Assembly: GCA_032358165.1 (NCBI GenBank)
Contig: JAALGY010000028.1
Coordinates: forward strand, 434,001 to 498,000
Length of the DNA stretch: 64,000 nt
Direction: 5' to 3'
Source of the DNA: Diplosphaera chodatii
Taxonomy: Eukaryota > Chlorophyta > Trebouxiophyceae > Prasiolales > Stichococcaceae
Under the pieces are notes generated by a model that saw nothing but the letters and a program-made list of their open reading frames with translations, did not search any database and was not told the DNA's origin. This document shows, piece by piece, positions 11,001 to 23,191 of the stretch. A program made the translations under genes and the position numbers. The stretch's first letter is position 1, and each line of letters begins with the position of its first letter.

Positions 11001-13220
11001 GCGCAACTATGCTCAGCACTCCAATGCTGCTGCAGAGAAGCAGCAGCGGACCAGGGTTCGCAGTGCTTCGTGCCTTGACGGCTTCTCGTCCTGTCACAGG
11101 GACGTGCAGCTGGCGCGCGCTTTTGCGGAGATGGCATGCGGTCTGCTGCACGAGTTCATGGGTGTTGAGATGGACAGGTGCGCCGACAGCTATCACTGCC
11201 AAGCTAGGAGGCTTTCAACAGCACGTTGAAATGGAATGCAGCAGGAAGGCGTTGCTGCACCGCAGGCAGCTCACCAAGATCCACGAGAAGGCCCTGTGGC
11301 GTGTGATGACCATGGTCGAGACTGCTGGGTGAGGATGGGAAGAGTTGCCTGATGGAGCAGATGCAGCTGTTCTACTATGTGCAAGTCGTGCGCATTGTGA
11401 TGGTCGTGCCTCTGCTGGCTTCCAAGGCATGCTGCCTGACTCTCCTGCAGGCATGAGGTCAGCAACCAGCTGGGCTGGGTGAACGCTCAGCGCAATGGCG
11501 TGACAGCAGCCATCAGAGGGTGAAAGGCTGTTTCGTGCCCCTCGTCATGATTGTGCCCTGACTCTCTCCCAAGCGCGTAGAGGGGCTGCATGATGTCACC
11601 AGGGGTTGTGCGCACCATGTCGAACCATGTGCTGCGCACTCTTTGCAGGTATACAGCGTTCACAACCGGGCACTCGTTCTTCGGCTCTGGGGTGTCGCCG
11701 GATGATGACACCGAGGACGACCGCGACGGGCGCTTCACGTGCGAGGTCTGCGGCCGCTCCACGTGAGTGGTTTCGCCAGCTCCACTATCTTGTAGATGGC
11801 ATTTAGATTCCCGAACGACAGGATACTCGTGCTCTTGTGCAACTGCATCAACGAGCTGCACCCCGTGCGTGCCCTTCATCCGGCCGATGCTGACCCAAGC
11901 GCACCACATCGACGTCAGCGTGTACTGTGGGTGTGGTGTGCACCCGCTGCCGGGTGTGTTGCTGCACAAGCGCCCTGTCCTGTGCGCTGCAGGGGCGGGC
12001 TGCGGTCGGTGACGTTCAGCAGGCGCTGCCGCGCCGACGCCAAGTCGCTGCGCCTGCACAGCCGGTCGACCGGCAAGAAGCGGACGCTGCGGCGGCGGCC
12101 GCCGTCAGATGATGAAGCCGGTGTGTGTATCTGACAAAACCCATCAGCCAATTCTCGTGTCGTCACCCCGCAGCCATAGCAGCTGACTGTAGGGACCACG
12201 CACAGAAACGAATGCATCAGCAGTGTTGTCTCACTCTGGCTCACAGCAAGGAGGGGCAAGATCGGAAACTCATGTGCGCATGCCTGCCGCAGATGGCGGC
12301 GGTCCCAGCAGCCAGCGGCAGCCGGCAGTGCTGGACAGTGGCGACGAGGAGGACAGCGACGCAGAGGAGCACCGCAAGTTCTGGGTCGGCAGCGACTGCG
12401 TGCAGCGGGTGGGCTCAGCAGCCACCGTCTGCGGCCGGCAGCATACTGGGTTGTCTGCATTTGCTGTAGCAACAGCATGCTATGATCGCGAGTGTGGGGT
12501 TGGCGCTGCGGCTGTACCCTCAGTCCCTGCCACGTTTGCCGCCTGCAGGTCATGCTGGCGACCCTGCTGAAGCACTGGACGTGCCTCTTTGCGGACAAGC
12601 TGCAGCGCGTCTCCCACCATGCGATACTGGTGACGTTCTATCTTTGTCGCGTAGCCCAGTGCATGACAGTATTGCTGCGCCCCTCACCATCGCATTGTGC
12701 CTGCTCTAAGCTCTGCCAGGGACATCAAAGGCACATGAAGTCTGCTCCAAGTCTGTCGCTGTCTGCTCACGGTCCCTTCATCTTCGCCTGCAGCGCGCGC
12801 GGGTGGTCCAGAACAAGAAGCAGGTGGTGGCGCAGGAGATGGCCGCCCGCGACCGCTTCTTCGGCTTCTGGTGCCGCCACCTGCGCCAGGCGCTGGGCCT
12901 GGCCAAGAAGATGGGCACTTGGACGGGGCGCTCCGCCTATGGCCACGCGCCGACGCCCGCCGGCCGCTTCACCAGTGTGGGCGCCGAGGTGTGCTGTTTG
13001 CGTGTCGGATGGACTCATTTCTAATCAGCAGCTGCATGCTTACGTAAGCTTCAACGTGTGTGCTGACGCTGCATGTCAGTTTGCGTGAGTGCCACGCTGT
13101 GGCCGTGCTGTGCAACGTGCAAATTGCAACCGTGGCTGACTGCATGGTATAAGCACATCACTGTCTCTGATCGTTATGCATATACAGGCCATCAGCCTAC
13201 GGAACCAGTTCGACGAGTAG
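8099..13220 (+). CDS. large acidic disordered protein with DUF4211-like C-terminal domain
   Basis: Fifteen exons in phase: 8099-9001, 9121-9285, 9382-9515, 9819-10333, 10498-10620, 10762-10882, 11100-11177, 11242-11328, 11451-11519, 11649-11762, 11993-12120, 12293-12408, 12549-12608, 12794-12988 and 13188-13220. They give about 946 residues (978 if the ATG at 8003 is used). The first exon encodes Asp/Glu/Ser-rich disorder with four copies of a roughly 33-36-residue unit carrying AARGSRRVP. Basic stretches (RKRRKRRRG; SAQKRRRLSK) look like nuclear localisation signals. Acidic blocks IEDFIVEDEED and DDFIEQDEESSDE precede a folded C-terminal part with FTCEVCGRST, FWVGSDCVQR and LLKHWTCLFADKLQ. 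That layout fits my memory of DUF4211, a eukaryotic nuclear domain of unknown function. The exon 5 donor appears to be GC (CAG|GCACGC). A nuclear, chromatin-type role is inference. Confidence 0.72.
8500..8905 (+). repeat. four degenerate tandem repeats inside the first coding exon
   Basis: The core CAGCAGCTCGCGGCAGC (with small changes) recurs near 8550, 8650, 8757 and 8873, a spacing of about 100-107 bases. It encodes AARGS(R/K)R followed by an acidic Ser/Glu-rich spacer. The unit keeps the reading frame. Confidence 0.7.
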
Positions 13221-13760
13221 TGCATTTTGGTTTGCATCATGGCGGCTGCAGCGCAGGGCGTGCTGTCGCGGCGGAGCCTTGCAAGCTTGAAGGGGCTGTG
13301 CATTAGTGTGAACATCTTTCAGGGTGTACACGATTTGGGAGTAGGGTGCATGGAATGTGTCTGGGTGATTCTTGTGTAGCAGTGGGCTGCTCTTGGTGTG
13401 ATGGCAGCATGTCAAAATTTGTCATGACCATGGGCCAAGAGCGTGGTGCATGATGCTGTTGATTGTTCGACTTGCCACAATATGGATTGACGGGGGTGCT
13501 CGCGCTTCTGCACATGTAAATGGCGTTGAAGGCCTTTTTGACATGTGGTTGCCCCACTCGGGGTGTTGTAGTATTCCCCAAGAGCAACAGGCTCTTCCGA
13601 TCCCACCAACGTGGTATCCGGCGGCAGTTCTAGTTGGATTGAACGGACTCCCCTACTTACGATGATAGTGGCAGTCCGCCAGTCGTCTTATCCGGTCAGT
13701 CAGTCAGTTCGTTAAAAGGTTGCATCCACGAGGCCGGTCCTGCTGCTGGCAGCGGTCGGC
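13221..13760. other. intergenic, nothing recognised
   Basis: This lies between the DUF4211-like gene and the possible small gene. I compared the 13560-13720 stretch with spliceosomal RNA hallmarks and found no match. No coding exon is supported. Confidence 0.35.
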
Positions 13761-13996
13761 ATGGCGGCAGATGATGGGGCAGCCAGAACAGCGATGCAAT
13801 ACTGTAGGTGTGAGGCCAATTTGAGAGCAGCCCTCGGTGAGAGCAGCAGCTGGCAGTGGTGCGCAAGCGGTATCAGCCACCATTCTAAGTGGACTAACAA
13901 TGCCTCACCACAGACGCCGAGTGGTACAAAGAGCGTGTTGCACGTCATCTAGGACATTTGGCAGGATGCCAAGAGCACTCCATCAAGTTGGCATAG
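13761..13996 (+). CDS. possible small two-exon protein (52 aa), unrecognised
   Basis: Exon 1 is 13761-13836 and starts at an ATG (MAADDGAARTAMQYC...). Exon 2 is 13914-13996 and ends in TAG (DAEWYKERVARHLGHLAGCQ...). The intron 13837-13913 has a good donor (CG|GTGAGA) and acceptor (CCACAG), and the two exons join in phase. The product is a small soluble protein with three cysteines, two of them close together near residues 15-17, and an amphipathic-looking second half. I do not recognise it. It lies about 165 bases from a tRNA gene on the other strand. It could be a chance pairing of short frames. Confidence 0.4.
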
Positions 13997-14161
13997 AGGT
14001 AACCGGGCAGTGATGACTGCCGAGCTGGAAAAGGCTTTTGCACGTCCTGAAGTTGGGCCCACGGACCTTGTACTGCACCAGGCACACACCGTCAGCCCCC
14101 ACAGACAGACAGTGCAGTAAATCTACACCGTCACAAGTGCAAAACGGTGTTAAATTATGCA

Positions 14162-14233
14162 TGTCGGCGGCAGGGTTCGAGCCTGCGTTGTTCGCGCCAC
14201 AAGCGAAAGTACTAACCACTATACGACGCCGAC
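14162..14233 (-). tRNA. tRNA-His (anticodon GTG)
   Basis: On the minus strand the 72 bases fold as a complete cloverleaf: acceptor stem GTCGGCG/CGCCGAC (7 perfect pairs), eukaryotic D-arm TCGTATAGTGGTTAGTA, anticodon stem TTCGC/GCGAA around loop TTGTGGC (anticodon GTG), and T-arm GCAGG-CTCGAAC-CCTGC. The discriminator base is A. There is no encoded G-1, which eukaryotes add after transcription. A T4 run on the transcribed strand at 14144-14141 can serve as the RNA polymerase III terminator. Confidence 0.95.
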
Positions 14234-15930
14234 AGCTCACTACCACGACCCCCTAATAAGTAAATATGTAGCGTATATACCGCCCAGCAAATAAACAACG
14301 GCGTGCTACAGGGCGGTCTGCTTGCCCTTCAACAACACTTTCCTTGGACTGCTGCAGGCTGATGTGACGGTCACTTGGTGTCACCTGCAATTCCCACGAC
14401 GCGGCCCGCCGCGCCACCAGGAGACACCTAGTGACCAGCAGGTGGGTGTTTGCTACGTAGGCTGCCGAGCTGCGCTGATTTGGCGTGTCCATGCGTGGTC
14501 CTGCTCGTTCAACAACCTGCACAAGCCGTTCTAAGTGGTAACGACGGGCTGCAGCATACTGCTTCAACGCTGCTGTTGATTGCGCCCACCAATGGCCGGC
14601 AGCGACTCACAGTCACGCTGCCGTAGCCCAGCCGACATTGCCATGCCCGACTTCAAAACCGGCATATTGCAGCCTGCACTCTTGTAGACTACACTGCTGC
14701 GACCCGAGCAGCTTCATGTATCACTAAAACGGAACCTGACGAAGAATCGCTGTGTGTGCACAGAGTCTGAGAGGGACACCAGGCCTGAGCGAGCACAAGG
14801 CGCGACCAGCCTCCACCGATGTGCGGGCAGCCTACATATACAGGTACACCTGCACTTGACTCCTGCACATGTGGTTTGTGCCTGATGCTTGCTGGGTCAA
14901 GGATGCTGGGTGGCACAGCGGGGTGTCTGCCGGCGTCCTGTCTGGCCGCCCGACTTAGGGGAAAGCGGCGGTGCAAGCTAGTGGTCTTCAGCAGCAGAGC
15001 AGCAGCCTGCGATGTTCTGCTTGCTCCACCCCGCACCTGAAGATGCGATGCTGCCTGCTTGCTACGACATCTTCGGCATTATAACCCAAACTGACAGCAA
15101 TCATTTCGTCCGCACATGCGGCTCACGGCGGCTGCAAAGACGCCTCAACTTCGATGTCACGTCAGCATGTTTCACACAGTGCTACTCCCTCGTTGCAGCT
15201 TCGAGCACGGCCGGGGTCCCGGCGCGGCGGAGAACATCGACATCATCGCTCAAGGCGCGGCAGTCAGAGACAAGCGCCCAGGAGCTGAAGACGCTGACGC
15301 CGCCCTAGTAAACTCCTGGCGATCATTGCTCGTTGCTGCTTGGTGAGCGGCTCATCCTGTCATGTCGCAGCAGGCTGCAGATGGTCTGGTGTTGAGTCCA
15401 CAAGTTCTCAGCTTGCAATATCTGTAACGAGTGCCGTGCTGCAGCCGCTGTCATCATGCGTTTGGTGAGGCATCGACTGTCATGACATGTCTCTTTGGCT
15501 GCTCAGGACAGCAACAAGATGTTTACACTCAGGGCAACTTGGATGAGCAACAGCAGCAGCAAGGTGACAGATCTCACTGCCATGCCCCACCCTATACAGC
15601 CATGGCAGGCCGCTCAACTTTTGGCATTGCCTGCACAGCCTAGTAGGTGCACCCTGTTGTTCCAGCTCACATACTGGTTTGTCTCTACATCCTGACGACC
15701 ACCTTCACCTTGGCTGGACAGGATAGCTGCGGCACGATGTGACACTCCTCGCAACTTCAGCGTCACTCACGGCGGAAGCCCTATCCGAGGTGAATGCTTG
15801 CCCGCTACGTCACTTCAGTGGGCATGCGCTTTGCATACACTTTGCTTCGATGGGACGCCATCCTGCACTGAAACTGCAGTAGCATCGATCTTCTACAGCA
15901 TCATGGCTAGTGCGCCACACGCAGGGCACA
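14234..15930. other. unresolved intergenic stretch with possible exons
   Basis: Nothing is certain here. Two patches have coding-like composition. One is minus strand about 14840-15030, whose Arg/Ser/Ala-rich translation (ALLLKTTSLHRRFPLSRAAR) looks like an organelle targeting peptide. The other is about 15200-15310, open on both strands (plus: ending SAQELKTLTPP, stop at 15306-15308; minus: VSVFSSWALVSDCRALSDD). I cannot join them into a gene. Confidence 0.25.
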
Positions 15931-18900
15931 ATGGCAGCAACAGCCATCGTCCCCCAGCCGGGGCAGCTGCTGCAGATCAGCAATCGTCAGCAATTCAAGG
16001 ATGGCCTGCGGCCAGGCGCCCTGCAGTGCGCTGCGGCAAATGGGGTCGTCTGCATCGGTTTCCAGCGGGTCGCAGGCAATACACATGATGAGGCAGCTCG
16101 GCTGGCAGACCAGCGCATGCTGCCAGCAGCGCGAGCGGTGGTCGAGGAGCACCAGCTCGCCGGCATCTGCAGCCGTGAGCCACATTATGAGGGGTGCGCC
16201 ATCGCAGGTCCTGTCTCCAATGTGCAAGTACTCGGCCGCTACCAATTGGTCCAATATGTGGGCGAGTTGACACAGCGCATTGGCAACGAAACCTGGAAGT
16301 CAGGACTTGACTGTTTCTTGTCATGCTCCATCGCAGGGGCGTGGCCCGCATACGCGGCGTCTTTGCCTGCTTCACCGCGTTCGCGGTCCTCGACTGGCAT
16401 CAGGCACAGGCCGCTCTGCACATGAGCGATGCGGTGGCCAGGGCGATCTTCAGAAACACGCTGCTGTGCAACATCAAGTACCTGGGCCGTGGGGTTTACA
16501 GCCTGCAAGAGGAGCTGCGCGAATCTCCAATCTGTGTGAGTATGCATGCTCAGGGTCCAGGTCGACTGTGCTCATGTCATGCTCTTTGCCATGCACCTGC
16601 GTCGTACTCTGCGCATGTCCTACACTGGTCATGCATCCGTGTGTTTGCAAAGGCTCGACGTGTTGAGGCGCCCTGGCGGCAGGCTGCCTTGCCTCCCAGC
16701 ATGTGTGTTATACATATGCAGCAGGGGTGACCATCACATGGCCTCCCAACCGCAGTCTGTACAGCCATGTGTTGGTGACCTGACGTGCTTGCCGCTCCTG
16801 ATCTGCAGGACATAAGCACGACGTATGTGCTGACAGCAAGCACGCAGAAGGTGGACGACCTGCTGGACAAAGCGGCGCTGCTGGCTTTCCGCACAGCCGA
16901 CGACACAGACGTCGTGAAGCAGCTGATGGACCTGCAAGATGAAGCGGAGGAGCAGACCAGGACGTCGGGGCTGTTGCAGGGCGGCCGCTTTGCAGGTGAG
17001 GCGTCCACAGGCATCAGAGCGCCAGGGTGCACTCGCACTGATCGTGTGCCAAGGCAGGCTGCCGAGGCAGGCTGCCGCGATAGCCATGCAACACGGTGGT
17101 TGCTGCATGCATACACGTATGCGTCAACCGGTTTACATGCACACCCTGCCAGCAGCGGTGCATGTGTGCCCTTTGCAGGCCGCACCGCACTAGAGAGCTT
17201 TGAACATCTGATGGCGCTGCTCACCTACCTGGAGCTGTCCTACGACGATCTGCCTCAGCCTGCCAAGGCCGCGCTGGAGGAGCTGTGCGTTGCACTGCGC
17301 TGTCAGGACGGCGAGGTGCTTTCCATTCTCACCCGTGCGCTGGTCGTTGGCCTCTGGCTGGGGGACGGCCACGTGGGCGAGTACATAGCTACATACTGGT
17401 GCGTGGCTGGTGTTGCTGACGATCATCCACCCGAACTTCTCCATGCCCACCGTGCATATCCACTCTGGAACATAGCATTCCCGAACAGTCCTGTTTTGAG
17501 GCTGCTCCTTGATATCATACAGCACGCAAGTGGGCGACGCCACCCTGATTCTGACCCTGCTGGGCGCACTTGGTGGGCTGCCCTTCAGCAGTCAGGATGC
17601 CTCCACTGCACAACGGTGAGCTTCAGCGCATATCAAAATTTGCACCGAGCAGAGGGGGCATGAAATGCTGGTGGTCTGCTGACAAACTGAAGGGCTTCCA
17701 GCAGGTATTTGAGCACCACAAAGTTGTGTGCTTGTGCTTGCGTTTGCTGCTTTGCAGTGCCCAAGCACATGCTCAGCAGTACGCTGAAGCAACCTGCACA
17801 AAAGCGTACTGACGACTTCCGGTTGGGTGGCGTTCTCACTTTGCGCTTCCTCTGTTGCAGGGCGAGCATAGAGCTGCGAAACCCTGTCTGGCGCCCAGCA
17901 GGCAAGCACCGGCGGCTGCTCCACTGCAGCGCGACAGTCAACCTCCGCGTCCACAGCAAGGCAGCAGTGCGCATGTTCCAGCAGGCCGGGATGGCGCCCG
18001 GCAAGAAGGACGTGAATGTGGACACGCTCCTGTGAGTGGCAAAGACAAACCAGCAACACACGTGCACTTTATCTCACACTGTTGCGAGCCCAGGCTCTGC
18101 CGCCTGCCTCTGCTTGCGCTTCCTTGCCAGGCACTCATGGGGTGCATCTCATCCCTTGCAGGGCCAGCATCCCGCCAGTGTATCATCCTGTAGCGCTGAT
18201 AGGCTACGTGGCCGCCGACGGCGGCGCGGGCATGACTATTGGCACCGATGTGAGGCTACAAACGGGGCCTTGGCCATGCCATTGACCAGCACGTTCACGC
18301 GTCAGATCGTACATGATATACCACAACTGCCCTTTGCCCCTGACGGCATGGATAGCAAAACATGCTGGCTGCCTGCTTGCATCGCGACACCGTAGCTGTT
18401 CAACAGCATCCAAGCCCCCCTGATATACCATGAACTGCATTTCGTTGCAGGGCCAGCCAGAGGCTCGAGCGTACCTTTCATCTCATTCACTATCGGGCCT
18501 CACGGCAGCGCGCGCGCTGGGAAGGTGCATGGGTGTCTTTCAGGGCGAAAAGCGTGACCCAGAGGCTCAAAAGCGCGAGGACAAGAAAAGGCTGGCGGCA
18601 GGCAACTGCACCATCAGCTGCCAGGGCACGGCTGCCGTGAGCGCTCTGCTGCAGAACGGGTGCGGCAATCATGCAAGGCAAAGACATCCAGCAGAGCCCC
18701 CATGTTCACCCCTGCAACGCTCCAGGCATGCAGCACTGTCTGTTTATGGGTGCGTCCATGCAGCAGGTTCCGAGGGCTCGACATGATCAGCTGCAGGCCG
18801 CTGCGGGCGCAGTACGTCGCGCTGCAGCACGGGGGCATCGAGCCAGCGGTGCTGCGGCTGCTCGCGCCGGCACCGAGCGGGATGCCAACGGAGCCCTGGG

Positions 18901-21900
18901 GTCTCCTGTGCCTCGCACGGAAGCGTCATACATCCAGCGTCTTCCTGGTGCGCTGCTGCTGCACATGGTTCCTGGTCAGCGTTGCTTTGTCATCACATCA
19001 CGGCAGGAGCTGATGGCTGCAACCAGGCCCTGTATATCTGATTGGCTCAGGGCACAATCATTCTGCCGGGCGGCATCTGCGGCCACACGCGGCTGCTGCT
19101 GCCGCCCAGCCTGGCGGAGGCGCCTGGGATGGTGCCGCTTTCCTTCGCCGGGGAGCATCTCCCAATCACCGACGACCAGCGCAGAGCCCTGCTGGTGGGT
19201 GGCCAAAGCAGCATTTGGCACAAAGTACATGTGCAGCCTGGGCATGCATCACGATGTGCTTCCGTCAAGTGGGTTAATCTGCATGCCCTTCATCACCCAT
19301 AGCTGCCATGGCTGATGGCTGATCCAAGACACTGAGCATGAGTCTGCGGCTGATGCCTGGACTGCGCCTGTCTGAGGCTGCCGCGCCTGCCAGGCTTGGC
19401 CGTGCTCACGACATATCTGCTTGTGCCGAGACACCTGAGCAGGTCCCTCGGCATTCAGCTTCAGCGGGGTGCAATGCTGACACCCTTGGCCGTTCATCGA
19501 CTGCAGGAGCGAAGCAGAAGCGCTGAGGTGGCGCTGTATGGCGCATTGGTGCTCAACCTGGGCATCCTGCGCCGGCACGACCTAGCGGGCTGCTACCTGT
19601 GGGCCAGCATGGTGCGGCTGCTGTGCGGCCTGCAGGCACGCTGCGACCTGAACGAGTCGCTGGGCCCGGAGCACGTGGGCGGCATCGCTACGGTGCGCCA
19701 TGCGCAGCTCGGGATGGCGCTGCTGGCGCATCGCGGCATGCCAAACGCCGGTGTGAAGCAGGTGGACGGGCGCTCCTACTCCTCGCACGACGGTGAGCGC
19801 GAAGGCCTACTTCTGCGCTGCCGTGCTGGCTACATGCATGACAACAACAGCATGCAGCGGCAGCAGAATTGAAGTGCTGCACCTTGCAGTTTGTGGCACC
19901 CTGCAGCACCATCACTCTGACACCGGTCCAGAGCAGGTTCAGGCACTGTTTGACCCACACAAACTCTGTGACCGGCTGCAGGGGATTATGAATTTTTCGT
20001 GCCAGCAGATTATGTCGCGCAGCTTGCGATGACGCCGCCGACAACCGCCCTGCGCAGCCTCAAGTGCGACAGAAAGCAGCTGACAGAGCAGCTACAGATG
20101 TCAGCGTGCATGCTGGATGCGGTCAACCTGACAATCTCAGATCAGCTGCTGCGCTCCACCTCCATGCGGGCCCAGTCAGCCACGCGGCTGCCGCCCGGGA
20201 CGCAGATGCTCCCCCTGCCGACCCCCGGGGCTCAAATGGTGCGGTGCTTTGGGGCTTGGCTGAGCCCCAGCTGACTGACCAGCAAGGCTGACACCTCCCA
20301 GCAACAGCATACTGTTGGGCTTTACATGCATCTGCGCCTTGTGCAGGTGATTGATTTCGTGCAGAAGATACTGGTGCGCAATGGCGGCTCTTTCAAGATC
20401 TTGGCACGGCAGGTCCCAGGTTGCGAGAAGGGCAAGGCCCCCATCATGCAGCATCTGCTGGAGCTGTACAATGGCGGCGCCAACGCCGCCATCAAGGACG
20501 TGTTCGGGAAGAAGAGGGAGGGCCGCACGACCAAGACCTTCGCCACGGTGAGCATTGCCACACTGGTCTCAACTAGGTCTGCACCGAAACCTCTTGGAGA
20601 ACGTGCAGAACGAGTGGGGCGGCCATGTCTGCATACGTGCACAGCTTGGCATGCCTGACTAGTTCTGGGTGCACACCCCAGGCGTGCTGGATGTCAGTGC
20701 CTGCCTGGTGCTGCGCCAGTTGCTATGACCCTGTATGTGGGAACTGTCAGATGACTTGACCAACCTTGTGTCAGTTTTGGGTGCAACTTTCGATGCAAGC
20801 TTGCTTGCTCAGGCTGCGGAGGCCTGCAGCGTACGCTGCAGAAATGTGGTGACTGCACCCTGCCATCAACGGCTGCCATCGGTGCATTGTCTCTCGTGCA
20901 GACCCCGGCACGGACATTCACAGAGAAGGTATTCGAAGCAGCGCAGCTGCGCCAGATTGTCCAGGGCCGCGGGCAGCGGAAGAAAGACGCAGTGTGGACA
21001 GCGGTGGTGGACCGCCCAGATGTCTGCCTGTACGTGGAAGTGCATGCCGGTGTGGGGGCGGAGGCACTGTGGGGATCCTTCGAGGCGGGCGCAAGCGACA
21101 TCGGCGCCTGGACCCCGGTCGACCCCACATCCGTCATGCCGGTGAGACGTCAGCACCCTATACAGATCAGAGCAAAGCGCACGTCTGCTGCACTCACTAG
21201 GACATCCACCGACCAGTCAAGCTGAGGGCGGTGTGGTAAAGCTGCCATGCACAGCAGGCATGCACGCGCTCTCAGCAGCATGCACTGCACTTGACAGCTT
21301 TGCAGGGAACAAATGCCGTGCGCCAATCTGCATGCAGGACCCCGCTCATGCCAACCCGCCGCCAGCCTTGCTGGACCATCTGGAGTCCGGCGACATCATC
21401 GGCAGCCACAAGGCGGTGGCCGACCTGTGCATGACGCCGGCCGCGCCCCAGGCATGCCCCAACACCCTCATGTTGCTTGCATTCAGTTGCGAGCTGGTGT
21501 CATGCAATGTTGACAGATGCCATCCGTCTCGTTACACTGTCACGCCTTGCCGGCCCAAGGTTGGCACTGGTGTGACTTCAGCCATCTGGTCGTGTGGCCT
21601 GATCGTATTTGCATTCCTGGCTGACGTCTAGACATTTGCTGGACCCTATGAAATGCAGGCCGGCCAGGTGGTTGTCGACGCATTTGACGTGGAGGGAGCC
21701 AACGGCCCCGGCTCGGCAAAGGTGCTGGGCAGGCCAGTGCCTGGGCAGCCTTACGCCCGTAACCACGACCGTGCGCCGCCCCAGGCCTGGGTGCTGCACC
21801 AGCGCACGCGGAAAGCCGCGGAGGCGGCTGCGGATGAGGCCGCACCGCTCCCCGGGCAGCAGGGCACGCCGCTCCCCAGGCCGCAGGGCGCGCAGCTCCA

Positions 21901-23191
21901 CCTGCTGCGGCCTCGCAGCCCGGCACAGGCCATCGCGCTGGTGGAGTTGCTGGACTTTGTGCCAGCAGGAGATGGCATTAGGGCGGTGGCGGCAGCGGAG
22001 GTCAAGGTGCTGCAGGTCTTCGATGACCAGCTGCCCAGCCCAGTCAGCCGCCTGGTAAAAGTCGACAGCACGTTCCAGGTAGTGCTAGGCGCGTACCTGC
22101 TCCGGCCGCCGCCGCCGCCAGGGCAGCAGGCCCAGGAGGCAGCAGCGGCAGCGGCAGCGTCCCCACCTGCCACGGCCCCAGCGGCCTCGGGTTCTGTTCC
22201 TATGTGAGCACACCCTCTCACTTGTCACTCCACCTTCTGCGTCACAAGCGTGCTTATTTGCCTGCGCAGCAGCCCAGCGCCCATGCCAACAATGCCTCCT
22301 GCCGTCCATAAGGACGCTGTGCGCCCTGCTGTGCAGGCAAGTCGACGCTGAGGAGGATCTGATGGACGGCATCGCTGGGAGGTGGGCACCTGCTTCCTAT
22401 CAGTGGGATGTCCCTTGATGAAGTTGTTCGTGAAAACTCCTCACGCCACTCGTCATATCTGTTCTGGAGCAAAGCATTATACACCTTGCAGCTCGCCGCC
22501 ACCTCCGCATCCGGCGCCGGCGGCGGCGCCGGCTGCAGCAGAGCTCAGCCTCTTCGACGCCGTGCCGGCGGAAGGACGTGCCAGGTGGGCACATGCTTCT
22601 GGCTGTCAGCGTGTGCCGGTGGCCACCCGGGAAGTATTCTGGGGATCTGCGGGAGCATTGTTGCCCCTCCGCATAGCCAGCATCGACATCCGCCTGTAGG
22701 CCGACACCAAGTGCCTCGTGTACGCTTTCAGGGCGCCACCACAGGGCGCCCAGCCGTGGCGGAACCTGAGCCAGGTGGACGGCGTCGCAGGGAGGTGGGC
22801 AAGCTGGCCGCCTGTCAGTGCGCTGTGCCTCCATAGTGATGATGGAAGCTGCAGTGGCCAGCAGCACACAGCAGACACCTTGCAGCATGCGCAAGCACGG
22901 CTGGTGCGCCCTGTCGCTTGCAGCTCGCGGCCAGTTGCGGAGGCGGCGGCGGCGGTGCCGGCTGCAGCAGAGCTCGGCCGCTTCGACGCCATGCCGGCGG
23001 AACGACGTGCCAGGTGGGCAGATCCTTCCCCGTGGATGCACCGTCCGCCACTCCAACAGCGCCCGCGCCCACAGTGCGTTCTGTCAACCTCTCTTGAGGC
23101 AGCCGCTGCTGGGGTGTACTGCGCTGCCAGTGGGGCGCCACAAGACTCATGGATCCCCTCTGCAAACAGTCGTCAGCCTAGGGTAGTCTAG
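15931..23191 (+). CDS. large unrecognised protein (about 1,300 aa), ~20 exons
   Basis: Exons in phase: 15931-16298, 16337-16535, 16809-16995, 17179-17398, 17523-17615, 17861-18031, 18162-18249, 18451-18659, 18767-18947, 19051-19194, 19507-19792, 19982-20238, 20347-20547, 20902-21141, 21338-21451, 21659-22203, 22337-22381, 22492-22584, 22732-22794 and 22924-23013, plus a last exon ending near 23180-23191. The start ATG is 15931 (MAATAIVPQPGQLLQIS). The first 1,000 residues look globular and alpha-rich (SFEHLMALLTYLELSYDDL; VIDFVQKILVRNGGSFKIL; SDIGAWTPVDPTSVMP), with no signal peptide or membrane segment. After that come Pro/Ala-rich linkers and two copies of a small module. If the donor at 22204 is not used, the protein stops at 22207 with 1,168 residues. 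The exon 15 donor (21452) is either GC or a GT further on. I recognise no family, and the function is unknown. Confidence 0.7.
22337..23013 (+). repeat. duplicated exon pair at the 3' end of the large unrecognised gene
   Basis: Copy 1 comprises exons 22337-22381 (..LMDGIAGR) and 22492-22584 (..PAAAELSLFDAVPAEGRAR). Copy 2 comprises exons 22732-22794 (..QVDGVAGR) and 22924-23013 (..PAAAELGRFDAMPAERRAR). Phases and splice sites match. The two introns within the pairs have similar ends (donor GTGGGCA; acceptor CTTGCAG) but diverged interiors, so the duplication is not recent. Confidence 0.7.

Noticed and set aside
13560..13720. Possible spliceosomal or other structured RNA
   Set aside because: No U1, U2, U4, U5 or U6 core motif could be matched, and no convincing long stem was seen.
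15907..16254. Minus-strand frame opposite the first exon of the orphan gene
   Set aside because: The plus-strand frame has an ATG and joins in phase to the next exon. The antisense frame has neither a splice partner nor a motif.
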